Counted from the stretch's first letter, positions 10,961 to 22,600 are shown. The stretch is DNA of 64,000 bases from Lycorma delicatula (GCF_047948215.1 NC_134455.1:223304526-223368525), one strand, 5' to 3'. Notes: generated from the letters alone by a model not told the origin. Program-made: numbers and translations.

Positions 10961-11892
10961 AGTACGAGGTCTGTTCAAAAAATACATAGATTGTTTAAAT
11001 TGCACGGCTCCAGTTGATTCCAGTCTAATCCACTTGGCGTTGCCATATTCATACAGATCAGCTGATTACAATGCAGTTTTTTGATTGCAAATATCATTAT
11101 TGGTTGCTTAGCTATGTGATTGTTTGTGAAGTTTTTTTTTTTGTTTTGCGGGTTTTAGAATGAGTGATTTGAACAAGCAAAGAGTTGCTGTGAAATTTTG
11201 AGTTGAACTCTGAAAATCTGCGAGTAAAACTTTTGATATCCTCAAGACGGCTTACAGCAACGTTGCTATGAAGTATGCAACATGTTTTAAGTGGCATGGA
11301 CGTTTTAATACTGACGATTGTTGTCAGTCAATTGAAGATGATGAGCGTCCTGGATGTCCTTCCACATCAACTGACAACTCACACAGACAAAATTAACGCC
11401 CTGGTTTGGGCAAATCGACATCTGACCATCAGAGAAGTTCATTGAAGTTTTCAACGTCTGCAGGACGCTATCTGGCAGAAAAGGCCAGAAATGTGAAAGA
11501 GTGGTGACTGGTTTTTTCATCACAACAACGCTCCAGCCCATTCAGCCCTCAAAACTTGTGAGTTTTTGGCCAAACACTCGATCACTGTTCTTCCCCACCC
11601 ACCCTACTCACCTGACCCTTGTGACTTTTTCTTATTCCCCAAACTCAAAAGACCTTTGAAAGGAAGAAGATTTGAGACGATTTCCAAGATTGAGGCAAAT
11701 AGGACGAAGGAACTGAAGAACATCTCAAAAGAAGCATTCCAGGACTGTTTCCAAATTGGAAACACCGTTGGGATAAGTGTGTGTGTCGGGGAGGAGAGTA
11801 CTTTAAAGGGGACCCAGACAAGTAACTTCTAAATAAAGTACATTTTGTTTTATGATGTTAGTCTACGTATTTTTTGAACAGACCTCGTGTAG
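10961..11892 (+). mobile_element. Mariner-like element, copy 2, with terminal inverted repeats
   Basis: Left end ACGAGGTCTGTTCAAAAAAT at 10964 is the inverse of the right end ATTTTTTGAACAGACCTCGT at 11869-11888; the inverted repeats are about 28 bp with one or two mismatches. Flanking TA dinucleotides fit mariner TA target duplication. At ~0.93 kb it is shorter than a full ~1.3 kb mariner because the interior is deleted. It shares leader sequence (CAGATCAGCTGATTACAATG) with the copy at 6848-7557. Confidence 0.9.
11160..11824 (+). pseudogene. Mariner transposase, internally deleted
   Basis: Starts as MSDLNKQRVAVKF then meets TGA in place of the expected Cys codon. N-terminal helix-turn-helix sequence is recognisable (TCFKWHGRFN), followed by a deletion that removes most of the catalytic core. 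The rest reads HHNNAPAHSALKTCEFLAKH, then PPYSPDPCDFFLFPKLKRPL and KEAFQDCF to the usual C-terminus. The catalytic Asp of HHDNAPAH, present in copy 1, is Asn here, and two residues are missing from the PDLAPCDFF motif. The copy could at most be mobilised in trans through its terminal repeats. Confidence 0.85.
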
Positions 11893-12274
11893 ATATTACA
11901 TTACATTAGATATATAGATCTTACACATATATATATATATATGATTTTTAAGTTGTGGTTTTTTAATACAGCTCTAACCTCAATGTTTTCCTTTTTTATA
12001 CCCAAAACACAAATATAATTTTAGATAAATATTATTAACAAAAATTAAATAATAAAAATGTTACAATACAAAAAAATCAAAATAATTACAAAAAATTGAA
12101 TAACTATATAATAATGAGTCCTTTTACTTTACTTCTTTCTTTACTTGTACAATATATAATCCTTAAGCTAAATGTCAGTAACCATCCCCCAGTTTATGAA
12201 AAAATACAAAAATCTTCATATGGAACTGTGCACATCACAGTGACATGGTGTTTGGCTATTTTGCCCATGTGCAC
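11893..12274. other. AT-rich intergenic stretch
   Basis: Includes a short AT repeat at about 11928-11942. No gene or recognisable element was seen. Confidence 0.5.
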
Positions 12275-12860
12275 TGTTACCACATATATGCCTAATTTAA
12301 TATTAGTGGACAAATATGGTAGCAGCTCAGATGTTAGCTGCAGTACAGTATACGTACGCACTAGTACAAGTGTCCTCCTGCCGCACAATTCCCCCACCAT
12401 AGCAGTGCTGTGGCACCACCATTCTCAGGCTCCAATAAAAGAGCGTGAACAAGAGTGAATTTTTAATTAATCATCAACTACCACCTGGAGAAGACTAAGA
12501 AGAAGTTCCCTGGCTGCCTCAACGTGGGACCTCTCAGCGGATGACAACATCCCCGTGTCAAAGCAGCAGGCCTGGCTGGCCCACTGAGGAAGCCGCTGGA
12601 CGCGGATGATGCTACCTTCCTATTCCGACTTGCCAGGCTTCCATTGCCCTGACCGGTAAACTCAGCAGAAGGAGCCGGCCCAGCATGGAATCGCTCAGGG
12701 AGAACTGCCTCAGCTGCGCCAGTGAAGGATGACTGATGCCAACCCGACACTGCCACGCTGTAGTGGGGACCCAACTGCTGCTGAGGGTAAGCCCAGTCTG
12801 ATTTCAATGGATGAGCTGCAACTCCCTGACTTTGCTGGAGACCAGCTTCTGGACCCAACA
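12275..12860 (+). repeat. LTR-like repeat, copy A
   Basis: Begins TGTTACCACATATATGCC and ends GGACCCAACA, giving TG...CA ends with a short TGTT/AACA inverted terminus. It is relatively GC-rich and contains AATAAA (CCAATAAAAGAGCGTG near 12430). A clear homologue lies inverted at 46019-46626 with the same ends. Size and ends fit a solo LTR, but no target duplication or internal coding region is visible here, so another repeat class is possible. It lies about 390 bp upstream of the amphiphysin start codon. Confidence 0.55.
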
Positions 12861-13080
12861 GCTTTTCTCAGAGTTAACGCAATAAACAGCTCTTCTCAGG
12901 GCCAACACAAGGTTTTAAATTATGAGCTGTCGAAGCCATCCTCGATGACAACAGCTCTTCTCAGGGCTACCATAAGGTTATTAATTGCGAGCTGTCAAAG
13001 CCAATCGATGACAGTAACTGCCCTTCTCAGGGCTACTACAAGTACCACATGCTGTCGAAGCCATTCGGTGACAGCACATA
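12861..13080 (+). repeat. Three ~63-bp tandem units next to LTR-like repeat A
   Basis: Units start near 12888, 12951 and 13013 and share CTTCTCAGGGCYAC, a RTAAGGTTATTAATT-type middle, and GCTGTCGAAGCCAT..CGATGACA. Related units occur beside the inverted copy B at 45833-45945 (e.g. CATCGAAGCCATTCGGAGGA on the minus strand), so the tandem block belongs to the same composite repeat. Confidence 0.75.
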
Positions 13081-13246
13081 GGAAACTGCACACAAGGCTG
13101 TGTGCCGATCTTGGAGTGCTGGTTGAAGGCAGTTTTTTTTTTTATTCTGCATGTGTATTGAACATTCTTTGTTCGTTCCCTTTTCTAGTTTAGTTGGTGG
13201 AAGGAATATGAAGGTGGTTTAGTTGGTTTTCAGTAGTGATGAGAAG

Positions 13247-13315
13247 ATGGCGCAAAGCAAGGGCTCTTTGATTGCCAAATCTGTCCAAAAACACGCTGGA
13301 AGGGCAAAAGAGAAG
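13247..13315 (+). CDS. Amph: Amphiphysin, first coding exon (N-BAR start)
   Basis: ATG at 13247 opens 23 codons ending KSVQKHAGRAKEK, followed by GT at 13316. The sequence fits the N-terminus of amphiphysin/BIN1 proteins (family pattern ...AKNVQKRLNRAQEK), the amphipathic helix 0 of the N-BAR domain. BAR proteins dimerise on curved membranes; insect amphiphysin acts in muscle T-tubule organisation and polarised membranes. The intron position after this motif is also used in vertebrate homologues. The donor (GTACTA) is weak. A CCCTTTTCTAG acceptor-like site near 13188 suggests a spliced 5' UTR. I did not find exon 2 downstream, so intron 1 may be very long or exon 2 was missed. Confidence 0.8.
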
Positions 13316-15880
13316 GTACTAATTAGAAGGAAACTAATTATGTACTTGTTTCTGTGTACATAAAAATTTAAATTAACCACAATTGGAAATTTAAATTAGG
13401 CTATAGTGTTTTTAAACAGACATTTTATTAGTTATTATCTAATAGTACTAAAAAATATTACCTGTATTGACATTTTATTATTTATTCAGTTAAACCAAAT
13501 GCACATTCTGCTTAAAAACCATGTGACATATTCTTGAATGTGATAAAGTGTAAAATTAGATTATCCTGTTTCCAGCTATTCTCTATTTGATTCATTATTT
13601 TTTCGGTTCTTTTATTTTACGGAAAACTTTAAGCATGGCATTGAAAAGGCTCAGAAAAATATTTTCTGGTGCAGCACCCCCACTAATTTTAGCTACAAGC
13701 TGCCACTGATTGTGTACTATAAACAGTATAGTATGTTTGTTTACATTAACATTTATTCTATCCTTATTTTTTTTTAAATTTCAAAAAACTTAATACAATA
13801 GTTTTTTTTAACAAAATGTAAAAAAAATAAGTATAATAAATGTTAATGTAAACAGCATACTGTTTATAGTACACAATACAATTTATTATACAGTTAATTT
13901 TTTCTGCTAGATGGGAGCACTACATTCAAAATAAAAATTGAGCACGTACCAACACATCATCTATCTCACAACCAATGCATCATCTATTTTTATGAAATAT
14001 GTAGTAGTATGTATGCTTGTTATTGTATTGTGTATGTATGTATGTTTTTGAATGAAAATAATTGTTTGTACTTTATAGTCAGACAGGTTGAGCGTATAAA
14101 ACATGTAAAACCTCTGACTAAAAATTGTGATTGAAAATAATACCTATTTCACATTAAAAAATTTATCTAAATTTAGAATTAACAAAATGTTACTTTTTAA
14201 AATTAGTTTGTCCACTTCTATTCTAAATACCATTCAATTATATGAAAAATTTACATATTTCATTTAAATAAATAAATAAATTAAAATTTATACAGCAAGA
14301 GGATATGTTTATTATTTCATTGAAATGTATTTATTTATTGAACCTAAAAGAATGAACTATATTGTTATTATTACAGTCTTTTAAATAGATATTGAAATTT
14401 GGTCTTTGGTACACTGTACAAGAAAACTATAATTCAATAATTAATTCTTAACTTCAATACAGAATTTGTTTTTCATTATGGGATAAACTTCATTGTTGTA
14501 TTTGTTGTTCTAATCATATTAAAATAATAATAATGGTAGGTTGTTAATCAAGAATTGAACCATATTTTTCATTATATTTTAGCTTTAAGATATTTCCTTT
14601 CTACATTATATTATACTGGATGTCTAATGTAGGAGGATGCAATTTTGTATAGTTTAAAAAAAATCATTTACTCATTCTTTTTCCAAAAACATTTAAATGC
14701 TTTTTCATGTTTTCCCTACTCCAAAATTTATTAAAAGTTATATCTATTTATTAAATGAAAGTCTTTTCTTACATAATAATCTTGTGTATGCAGAATATTG
14801 TGTAGTGTATACTTTTCAATAGATGTATGAGTGAGTATGTTGTAAATAATAATAATTGTAAATGTATGTTGTATGCTATGAATTTTTCCCCATACAGAAA
14901 TATCAAGCAATTGTATTAGGACATACAGCATCATATATCTTGCTTGTTTTTGTCTGTAATTAGTGGTACAATTAGTTCTGATTAAAGTTTTAATTAGTGT
15001 AATCACATCTTCACCTAAAACAAATGTATTGGAAACCTTAACAGAGATTTACGCTAAGAAGTACCTTTAAGTAATATGTATAGTTGATTCTTTATTATTT
15101 TAATTCATTATGTTAGTTGTTACTAAATATAAAGAGTTCATTTTTTAAATTTGTATTATGAAAATGAAAAAAGAATTTCAACTTTTGACACTATTTCTGT
15201 CACACTGATAGAAAAATGTTTATTTTTTTCATCATTTATCATGATATGATAAATGATTAGTACTGGTTGTTAGCATCATCAACACTAAAGTGATTCATGA
15301 AACTCCCATGTCATTCATAAATTTTTCTTTCATTATGTTAAGCTTTTTCAAGCAATATTAACACAATAGTGATTACAAAGCAAAATATATATATATTTGA
15401 TTTTTGTATTTTGTTCAATGAGACACATTTTTAACTGAAACCAGATCAAATGTATGCTCCGAGAACATGTACCTGTTGCCATTGTTGCAAGGGAAACAAG
15501 AATGCAACACTAGTTGTATTATGACCTGTAAATGTTGCCAACCTATGAGAATATATAATATAATATAATATAGAATAATTATTATTAATGTTCCATTCAT
15601 TATCATAATTCCAAAACAGGAAATTTTTTGAAGCTATACATATATTCTGGGTCTGCATTAACTAACTTCAAAATCTGTTAAAACATTCACAAGAATTGAA
15701 TTTGGTGGATCAGTTCATTAAGATGGATCAATAAAAAGATTGTTGAAGAAGGAAGAAGTTTATTTTCTTCTAAAAAAACATTTTCATTAAAAAATTCTAC
15801 ATTCATCAGATAAATAAGATATTTTACTCACTGTTTTAATTGTAATTATAAAGAGAATGATTTCTGTCACAGTTCAACGT
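13316..15880. other. Presumed amphiphysin intron 1, first part
   Basis: AT-rich DNA between the amphiphysin exon and the 3' end of the antisense ankyrin/MYND gene. Apart from the hairpin at 13709-13877 and simple AT-rich tracts, no feature is supported. Confidence 0.5.
13709..13877. repeat. Hairpin MITE-like inverted repeat
   Basis: Left arm ATTGTGTACTATAAACAGTA... (13709-13757) is the inverse of AATAAATGTTAATGTAAACA... (13835-13877), with few mismatches over about 45 bp and an A/T-rich loop of about 77 bp. Confidence 0.8.
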
Positions 15881-16653
15881 TTAATTAAAACTGTAATTTT
15901 CCAATAGTCCAGGTGTCTCTTCATACAATTTATAGTAAAGACAACCATCTTTTAGAATTACATACGGTAGTAAAAATCCAAGACTTAGACCAGCTTTTGC
16001 TAGGAGGGCTCTTAGAAATTCTTCAGCAAATTCTTTACCAGCAAAGCTAAGAGGTCTTTTACTCATGACATCTTTACTATCTTTCATAAAAGCAGAATCT
16101 GCTTTGTTTGTAACCAGCCATTTTTCATCAGTTTTCTGTTGCCTTTGTTTACCTTGTTCCTTCTTTCCTTCTTTCTCAGTTTTTCTGTCCTCTTTTCTTG
16201 ACTGTACTTCTTTTTGCTTTGTTTCGGTGCTTTTTTTGCTTTCTTTTTTGTCCTTTATTTTTTTCTGTGATAGTTTGTCCTTCTCTTTAAGTGTGTCTAA
16301 TTTTTTATCTACCTCCTTTTGTCCTTTTTGCTTCTCGATTTCTTTCTCTGATCTTTTGTCTTTCTTTTCTGTTTCTTTTTTTCTTTTGTCTTTCTTTTCT
16401 GTTTCTTTTTCTCTTTTGTCTTTCTTTTCTGTTTCTTTTTCTCTTTTGTCTTTCTTTTCTGTTTCTTTTTCTCTTTTGTCTTTCTTTTCTGTTTCTTCTT
16501 CTTGTTTTAATTTTTTTTCCAATTTTTTGTCTTCTTCTTTTCTCTTAGAATGTATTTGTTTGTCACCTTTTTTCTGTCCTTTTTTAGTACTGGTACCTGA
16601 TCCTTTCACAACACTACCTTCATCTGTTCCCATGTCAGCTTCTATTTTATTAT
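15881..16653 (-). CDS. Ankyrin/MYND gene, last coding exon (K/E-rich tail)
   Basis: Acceptor TTTACAG on the minus strand just above 16653; stop TAA at 15881-15883. The exon begins with AT, which joins the single T left by exon 23208-23373, so phase agrees. It encodes about 256 residues: IEADMGTDEG, then a highly charged lysine/glutamate region (residues ~25-165) with five 10-residue repeats of the type EKKDKREKET (30-bp DNA units, 16350-16500), then a non-repetitive C-terminus (KRPLSFAGKEFAEEFLRALL, LLPYVILKDGCLYYKLYEE). The charged part should be a coiled coil or disordered. The ordered end suggests a short conserved interaction motif. Function of the tail is unknown. Confidence 0.85.
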
Positions 16654-17500
16654 CTGTAAATTAATATTAACGTTACTGCCACAGAGAATGCTACAACATT
16701 TTCCTAAACTTATATTAATGTGGGAAGTTAATTTTAACCCATAGAATAATTTATACCTGGTAACTGTAGTGCAAAAATAGCTGCAATAATAATATATTAT
16801 GGTTACACATTTTTCGTCATGGTTAATTCTTTAACTGTGATAAAAGAATTTGTTTAGGTGAAATAAATTCAAAGCATATGGGGTCAATACATTTTTTTTA
16901 TGATAGGAAGGATTAGTGAGCCATGATAATTTATAACTTTTATTTTACAAATCTTACTCCTCAATAAAACATATTTAACAAATAGATAACTTAAGTATAT
17001 AAGCAGTGATGAAAACCTAATAGTTGATTTGCATATCATAAAAGAAATATAGTTAGGTAGTATGAGTTAACTGACTCATACTAGCTCATTTGATAATTCT
17101 GAAATTATCAAATTTCAGAATGTAATAATAATTGAATTTTTTAATAAAGCAAGTTGTTCACCACTTTTTTTTGTAAAACCAAATCAAATTTAATGATTTC
17201 AGAGTTACGTTCTAAATGCAAGTTTTAGTCATGAAAATCTACTTTTAAACATAGATTACTTAATGGTGAGAGATTCTGCTATCAAATGAATGTGTATATA
17301 ACACACTGATTAAAAAGTGGATTTTTGTTTTTTTAATTATGTAAGCTGACCTGTAGTTTAAGATACAAGCAAAATTTCAGAAAAGTACTAGATAATATTA
17401 AACTTTTTTTAATTCCTGAAGTGTACATAATGCTGGAAAACGGTTGTGACAACAAAAAAATATTAAACTTGAACTTAGTCTACAACCAGTCCATGACTGA
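16654..17500. other. Intron of the antisense ankyrin/MYND gene
   Basis: AT-rich, no exon or element recognised between the last exon and the direct repeat at 17501. Confidence 0.5.
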
Positions 17501-17626
17501 TAGCCAATAAATAAATATAAATATGTGAAAACTAATTTAACTTTATCAGGACTGATTAGGTAATTCTTATCTCAAGATTTGAATAAGGGGTAACCTTTGC
17601 ACAGACTCTCTTTGTATTCAGTGCTT
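17501..17626 (+). repeat. Direct repeat flanking multicopy gene copy 2 (left)
   Basis: TAGCCAATAAATAAATA...ATATGTGAAAACTAATTTAA, later ATTCTTATCTCAAG and CCTTTGCACAGACT..GTATYCAGTGC, recurs in the same orientation at 19840-19955 with small indels. Confidence 0.85.
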
Positions 17627-18005
17627 CAGCTGGTCAACTTGATTTTTGTCTCACGAGTACCAAATATGTATTTGGAATTTCTCCATCACCCACAGTTTTT
17701 TTGTTATTTTAATTTTTTTAAATATTTTAAAACTTTTTTCATCCATTTGTTCGTTGTCAAGTAAAAGCTTCTAGAGCATTTTAAACATGATGGAACCAAA
17801 TGAGCTAACTCAAAAGGTAGCGTTACTACTGTTGTGCAGGTTCAGACATGTATAAATGTGATCTAGTGTAACACACATTCATCAGAATGATGTCAATTGT
17901 GAGATAGTAGTAAACCAGTAAACACATTGTGAGTGCTTTGTGTGTCTGAATTATTGGGTATTACATATTTACAACTTTTTCTTTTAATTAGTCATTAGTT
18001 ACAAA

Positions 18006-19614
18006 ATGCTTAGAATTTGTTTAAATCATCCTAACAATTTTTATTATATATGTGGTGAAGTGATGCTCAAGTCCCAAAGGTGAAACCTTACTCCATTAGT
18101 AAAAATGTGTTATGAACTTTATTTTGGGTGTAAAGTCGGGGACCAAACAAGGGCTTGGGCCCCACATATCTGTTGTTTATCATGTTCTAGGCTTTTCATT
18201 GTATGGAAAAATCGACATGCCACAGACCATTTGCTATATCAGTGATTTGGAGGGAACCTAAAGATCACTCTTCTGACTGTTATTTCTGCTTAACAAACGC
18301 TGAAGGGATTATGTCAAAATCAAAACATACAGTGGTGTACCCTAACTTGCAATCTGCAATGAGACCACTTCTACATTGCGAAGAATTGTCCATAGCAAAG
18401 CCTCCAGAACATGTGACATTAGATGAAGAGAGCTCAGAGTCTGATGGAAGTAAGGAAAAAACAGAAACACATTCTGGTGATACAACTTTTGAACAAACCA
18501 GTTCATTTGAGCCTCATTTACTGACTCAAGAAAATCTTAACCATCTCATACGACATAAGTTATCCAAAAACAGTCTGAGATGCTTGCTTCCCAGTTAAAA
18601 GGATGGAATCTTCTTCAAAAGAATACAAAGATGTGTACTTGCTGTAATCTTCATTGTGAATTAAAAGACTATTTTTCTGAAGAAAATTACTTAGTATTTT
18701 GTAATGGCATTTCTTCTCTAATGGAGAAACTTTGTAATGAACATAACCCAACATAATGGCGCTAGTTAATGAACAAGAATCAATTGTTAGAGGAATCAAT
18801 GGATTTCTCTAAAGTTAATTTAAAAGCTGTACTTCTGCATATTGGTAATAAATTCCTATCAGTACCTGTGGCTCACTCTGCTAGTATGAAAGAAACATAT
18901 GAAAACTTTATATTGGAAAAGCTTCAATATACAGTGTATGAATGGAATATTTGTGGTGAGTTGAAGGTAATTGCACATATTCTTGGTCTGCAGCTTGGTT
19001 ACACAGAGTACTGCTGTTTTCGGTGTGAATGGTAAGTAGGGACAGAAAAACCATTTCATTAGAAAAGAATGGTCTAAGCATGAATCACTCATTCCTGGAC
19101 AGAAAAATGTGAAACATGACCCATTGTGTAATCCTAAAAATGCACATCTACCTCAGTTTTATACCAAACTAGGATTAATGAAGAATTTTGTCAAGGCCAT
19201 GGACAATACTCCTGGTTTCATGTACTTAAAACAGAAGTTTCCTAAAATTAGTGATGCAAAAATTAAAGAAGGAATATTTGTGGGTCCACAAATACGATCA
19301 CTGAAAAGTTTGAGGAACTATTGAATACAATGGAGAAAGCAGCTTTGGCAAGCATTAAAAAATTGTTTTTTTGGAAAATCGAAAGGCAGAAAATTACTAT
19401 GATACTGGGTTGTAATATGTCAAAAGTACACTTCCTGCACTCTCACCTAGATTTCTTCGCAGAAAATCTTGGCACAATGTGTGATGAGCACAGAGAACAC
19501 TTTCATCAGGAGATTTCAGCTACGGAAAAGAGGTATCAAGGCAAATGGAATCCTAATATGCTGGCTGATTTATTGTTAGACCGTCAAGAGAGATGTCCCA
19601 CAGTTGAAATATAG
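18006..19614 (+). pseudogene. Uncharacterised arthropod multicopy protein, copy 2 (best copy)
   Basis: Reading from ATG 18006 with several breaks: CLNHPNNFYYICGEV, an in-frame TGA at 18081, GCKVGDQTRAWAPHICCLSC, a frameshift near 18210, then 18203-18598 (WREPKDHSSDCYFCLTNAEG, YPNLQSAMRPLLHC, an acidic Ser/Glu stretch, LLTQENLNHLI). Further on come YFSEENYLVFCNGISSLMEK, KAVLLHIGNKFLSVPVAHSA, MKETYENFILEKLQ, GYTEYCCFRCEW, then KNAHLPQFYTKLGLMKNFVK, IKEGIFVGPQI, LGCNMSKVHFLHSHLDFFAE and EHFHQEISATEKRYQGKWNP. Paired cysteines (YICGE, ICCLSC, CYFC, CFRC) suggest zinc binding. I recall this as a repetitive family seen in many insect and cnidarian genomes without known function. At least one stop and three frameshifts show the copy is dead. 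No catalytic DDE or recombinase motif is apparent. Confidence 0.75.
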
Positions 19615-19839
19615 CAGAAAATCATAATTTCTTATTTTCTAGGTGAGTCAGATGTTTGAATACTGTGTAATGAAGAATGCAGAAAGTATTAAAATGTTTG
19701 AAATTATAAATGCCTGTCTCTCGAAAACCTTGCATGATAGGAAAAACCAATATCATATTTGAATTCAGGGGGAAAAATGCAATCAGAATCACAAATTTTT
19801 CTTCCCGAGACAAAAAAAATTCTTTTTTGTTCCCCAGTG

Positions 19840-19955
19840 TAGCCAATAAATAAATAAAAATATGTGAAAACTAATTTAACTTATCTCAGTTCTTATCTCA
19901 AGGTTTGAATCAGGGGGTTAGCCTTTGCACAGACTGTTTCTGTATCCAGTGCCTA
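19840..19955 (+). repeat. Direct repeat flanking multicopy gene copy 2 (right)
   Basis: Same-orientation partner of 17501-17626; together they bracket the pseudogene and give a unit of about 2.45 kb. Confidence 0.85.
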
Positions 19956-20146
19956 AACTGTGATTATTTGAGTAACCTGTGGAAACTGAAAACTACCTAC
20001 TAAGTATTAATATCCAAGTAGTATATTACTATTAAATTGTAATCTTGTATCAGTTCTCATTTTACGTACTTTTTTCTTTTAGTACCTATTTTTAAAAAAA
20101 AATACATAAAAAATGTATTCTGTAAATACACAGATTATACAAAGAT

Positions 20147-21393
20147 GTTTCATTTTAATCAGCCCAGGCGATTTTATCATAAACTACACACAATACAAAA
20201 AAATGACGTAACAAAAGTTACTTAGATTGAAGGGGGGACATCTCACAGTAACCTTGTATTTGAAGTTGATCTTGGCCTTATTTCAAGGTTAACATGATTT
20301 TTTTCAAATAGAATGATCTACTTTTAACCCCTCCAATGAAAAGAGCAGAAAATTTTATATTGAAATATCTGGTCACACATATGAGCTTGGACCTTCTTTA
20401 GGGTGTTTCGAAAAAAATTGCTCCAGGCGATTTTCTCGTAAACTATGTCAAATACAAAAAAAAAATTACCAAAAACAAAAGTTACTCAGATTGAAGGGGA
20501 ACACCTCATAGTGACCTTGGATTTGACCTTGACCTTATTTCAAGGTAACACAATTTAAAAAAATATATATTTATCTATTTTTGACCCCACCAATGAAAAG
20601 AGCAGAAAATTTTACTTTGGAATATGTGGTCACACATATGATCTTAGAACTTTAGAACTTAGGTCATATGGCTAACTATCAGAGATGGTGTTACATGTTT
20701 TTGATACATACAATATTGCAGGAATATCTATATTCCAAACTATTATCTCGTAAATTATCAAAAAGCATAAAAATGACTTTACAGAAGTTATGTTGGCAGG
20801 AGGGGGATATCTAACGGTTACATTGAGTTTCCCTTTGGAGGTAGTCCCAAGGTCATTGGAGGTTTTCAAATGGAATTAACTTTTTCAATAGCACCAATGG
20901 AAAGAGCGAATAATATCACATTGACATTCTTCAATTTAGTCATGACATTTTATGACTATGTTCAATTTTTTCCAGCTTCTTGAAGTTCATGGTTTAGGAG
21001 TTAGATATCACTCACGATATCCGATTAACCCAATTTGCTGATTCAAGACAGTGCTGGATAGGAATCCTCTTCTCACAACTTAGAAACCAGTGACTGTAAA
21101 TATCTGTAAAAACAATTAAGCACCCGTATAACACTATTTCTGATGGTTAGTCATATGACTTTTTCAAAAAAGTTCTAAGATCATATGTGTGACCACATAT
21201 TCCAATAAAATTTTCTGCTCTTTTCATTGGTGGGGTCAAAAATAGGTTATTTTTATGTTAACCCTGAAATAAGGTCAAGGTCAAATACAAAGTTATTTTG
21301 AGGTTCCTCTCCAATCTGAAGTATTTTGCTAAGGTAATTTTTTGCATTATGCATACTTTACAAGAAAATCACGTAGGGCGATTAAAATGAAAC
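20147..21393. mobile_element. Foldback element built of ~250-bp modules
   Basis: Ends are inverted: GTTTCATTTTAATC at 20147 and GATTAAAATGAAAC at 21380-21393, with the similarity continuing inward (GGCGATTTTATCATAAACTA versus its inverse). Two direct modules (about 20155-20400 and 20405-20660) share GAAGGGGRACAYCTCA, CCTTGACCTTATTTCAAGGT and CCAATGAAAAGAGCAGAAAA. A third, diverged module lies at about 20690-20940, and an inverted module at about 21120-21375 (TTTTCTGCTCTTTTCATTGG). No open frame is present. It looks non-autonomous. Confidence 0.8.
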
Positions 21394-22119
21394 ACTCTAT
21401 ATAATAATAATATCTTATAACGAATTTGTACACTATTCAGAGAATACACAAACATTGTTACATTTATGAGAAATACGGTTATGAGAAAAAACAGTAGTTA
21501 AATAAGGAAATGGGGACATAATTCATGAATATTCAATAAAAAGTTTATTAAAAAAATCAGCAATAAAAAATCTTTGTTAAATTAATAAATAAAAAAAACT
21601 TAATAAATTTTATAGAGAGAATTTAATATTGAGTTAATGTGATTTGCTCTGTAAACCCCTTGTTGGTTAATCTTGGAGTCCAAGGTCATTGATATGTCTG
21701 TGATTGAACAAGGCAGAGGTTAGACTGCAACTTATGTATGGAACTTCATTATTGGAAATTATAAAAAGTAACATAAAAAAATTAAAAAATGCTGCCCCCA
21801 CCTAGATTTCTTCTTACCAAAGATTTCTGGAACCTTTTAAAGCATACCAAAAAATTGCAATCCACACTTTTAGATTAACTTACTCAACCTTCTTATTTTA
21901 ACTCAGATGTGAGTGGTATATAAAATATTTTGTTTTAGACATTAGAAGAAAGGATTATCTTAATGATGGCCATTGCTTGATAAAAAATAAAGATGATTGC
22001 TTGATAAATGAAGATGGTAAAACCTATCTGAGTTCTATCACCACTGGTGATGGTAACCAAATTTGATGTTCTATTCAATAAAGACCATGTCCTAATATAT
22101 CTGAACATTACAAAATATT
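21394..22119. other. AT-rich intronic or intergenic DNA
   Basis: No gene or element recognised. Confidence 0.45.
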
Positions 22120-22600
22120 CAGCAGGGTAGGACAGTATTGGAATTGCCCTCACCTCCAATCCCAAAGAAGGTGGAAGTTGTTCAGTCGGCAAGAAAGGTA
22201 ATAGTGATTTTCTTTCACAATTGGGGAATGATTTTCCAATTGATTATATTAGCAAAGATACCTGATGAAAAAGTTCTGAGCTGTCTCCATCTTATGCATA
22301 CACATGATAATGTACATACCCGATGTTACACTATATTTGACCCGATAAAATATCAAATGTGTGACGCTCCCTCCATACAGTCTGGGCCTCACTTTATGTG
22401 ACATTTCTGTTTCCTCATCTGAAATCAGAGTTGTGGGACAACATATCAAACCCTCAACGGTGGTTATGAAGATTACGTCAAAATTTGGGTTTCAGGACCA
22501 GCAGACACAGTAAGCCAATTATATATAGCTTGATGGGGACTGCTTCAGTATGATACCAGTCAAGTTGAGACTATGCATAATGTATTTGGTGAGAAATAAA
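22120..22600 (+). pseudogene. Probable mariner-superfamily transposase relic
   Basis: The reading frame at 22138-22401 gives SPPIPKKVEVVQSARKVIVI, which fits the mariner stretch between the first catalytic Asp and the 'KVMVTVFWD' strand. Later fragments (LDGDCF near 22540) could be the C-terminal 'DGDYFE' block. Alignment is broken by frameshifts and the catalytic motifs themselves are not readable. Confidence 0.4.

Noticed and set aside
16065..16664. 199-codon plus-strand frame rich in Ser/Phe/Leu
   Set aside because: It is the antisense shadow of the K/E-rich last exon on the minus strand.
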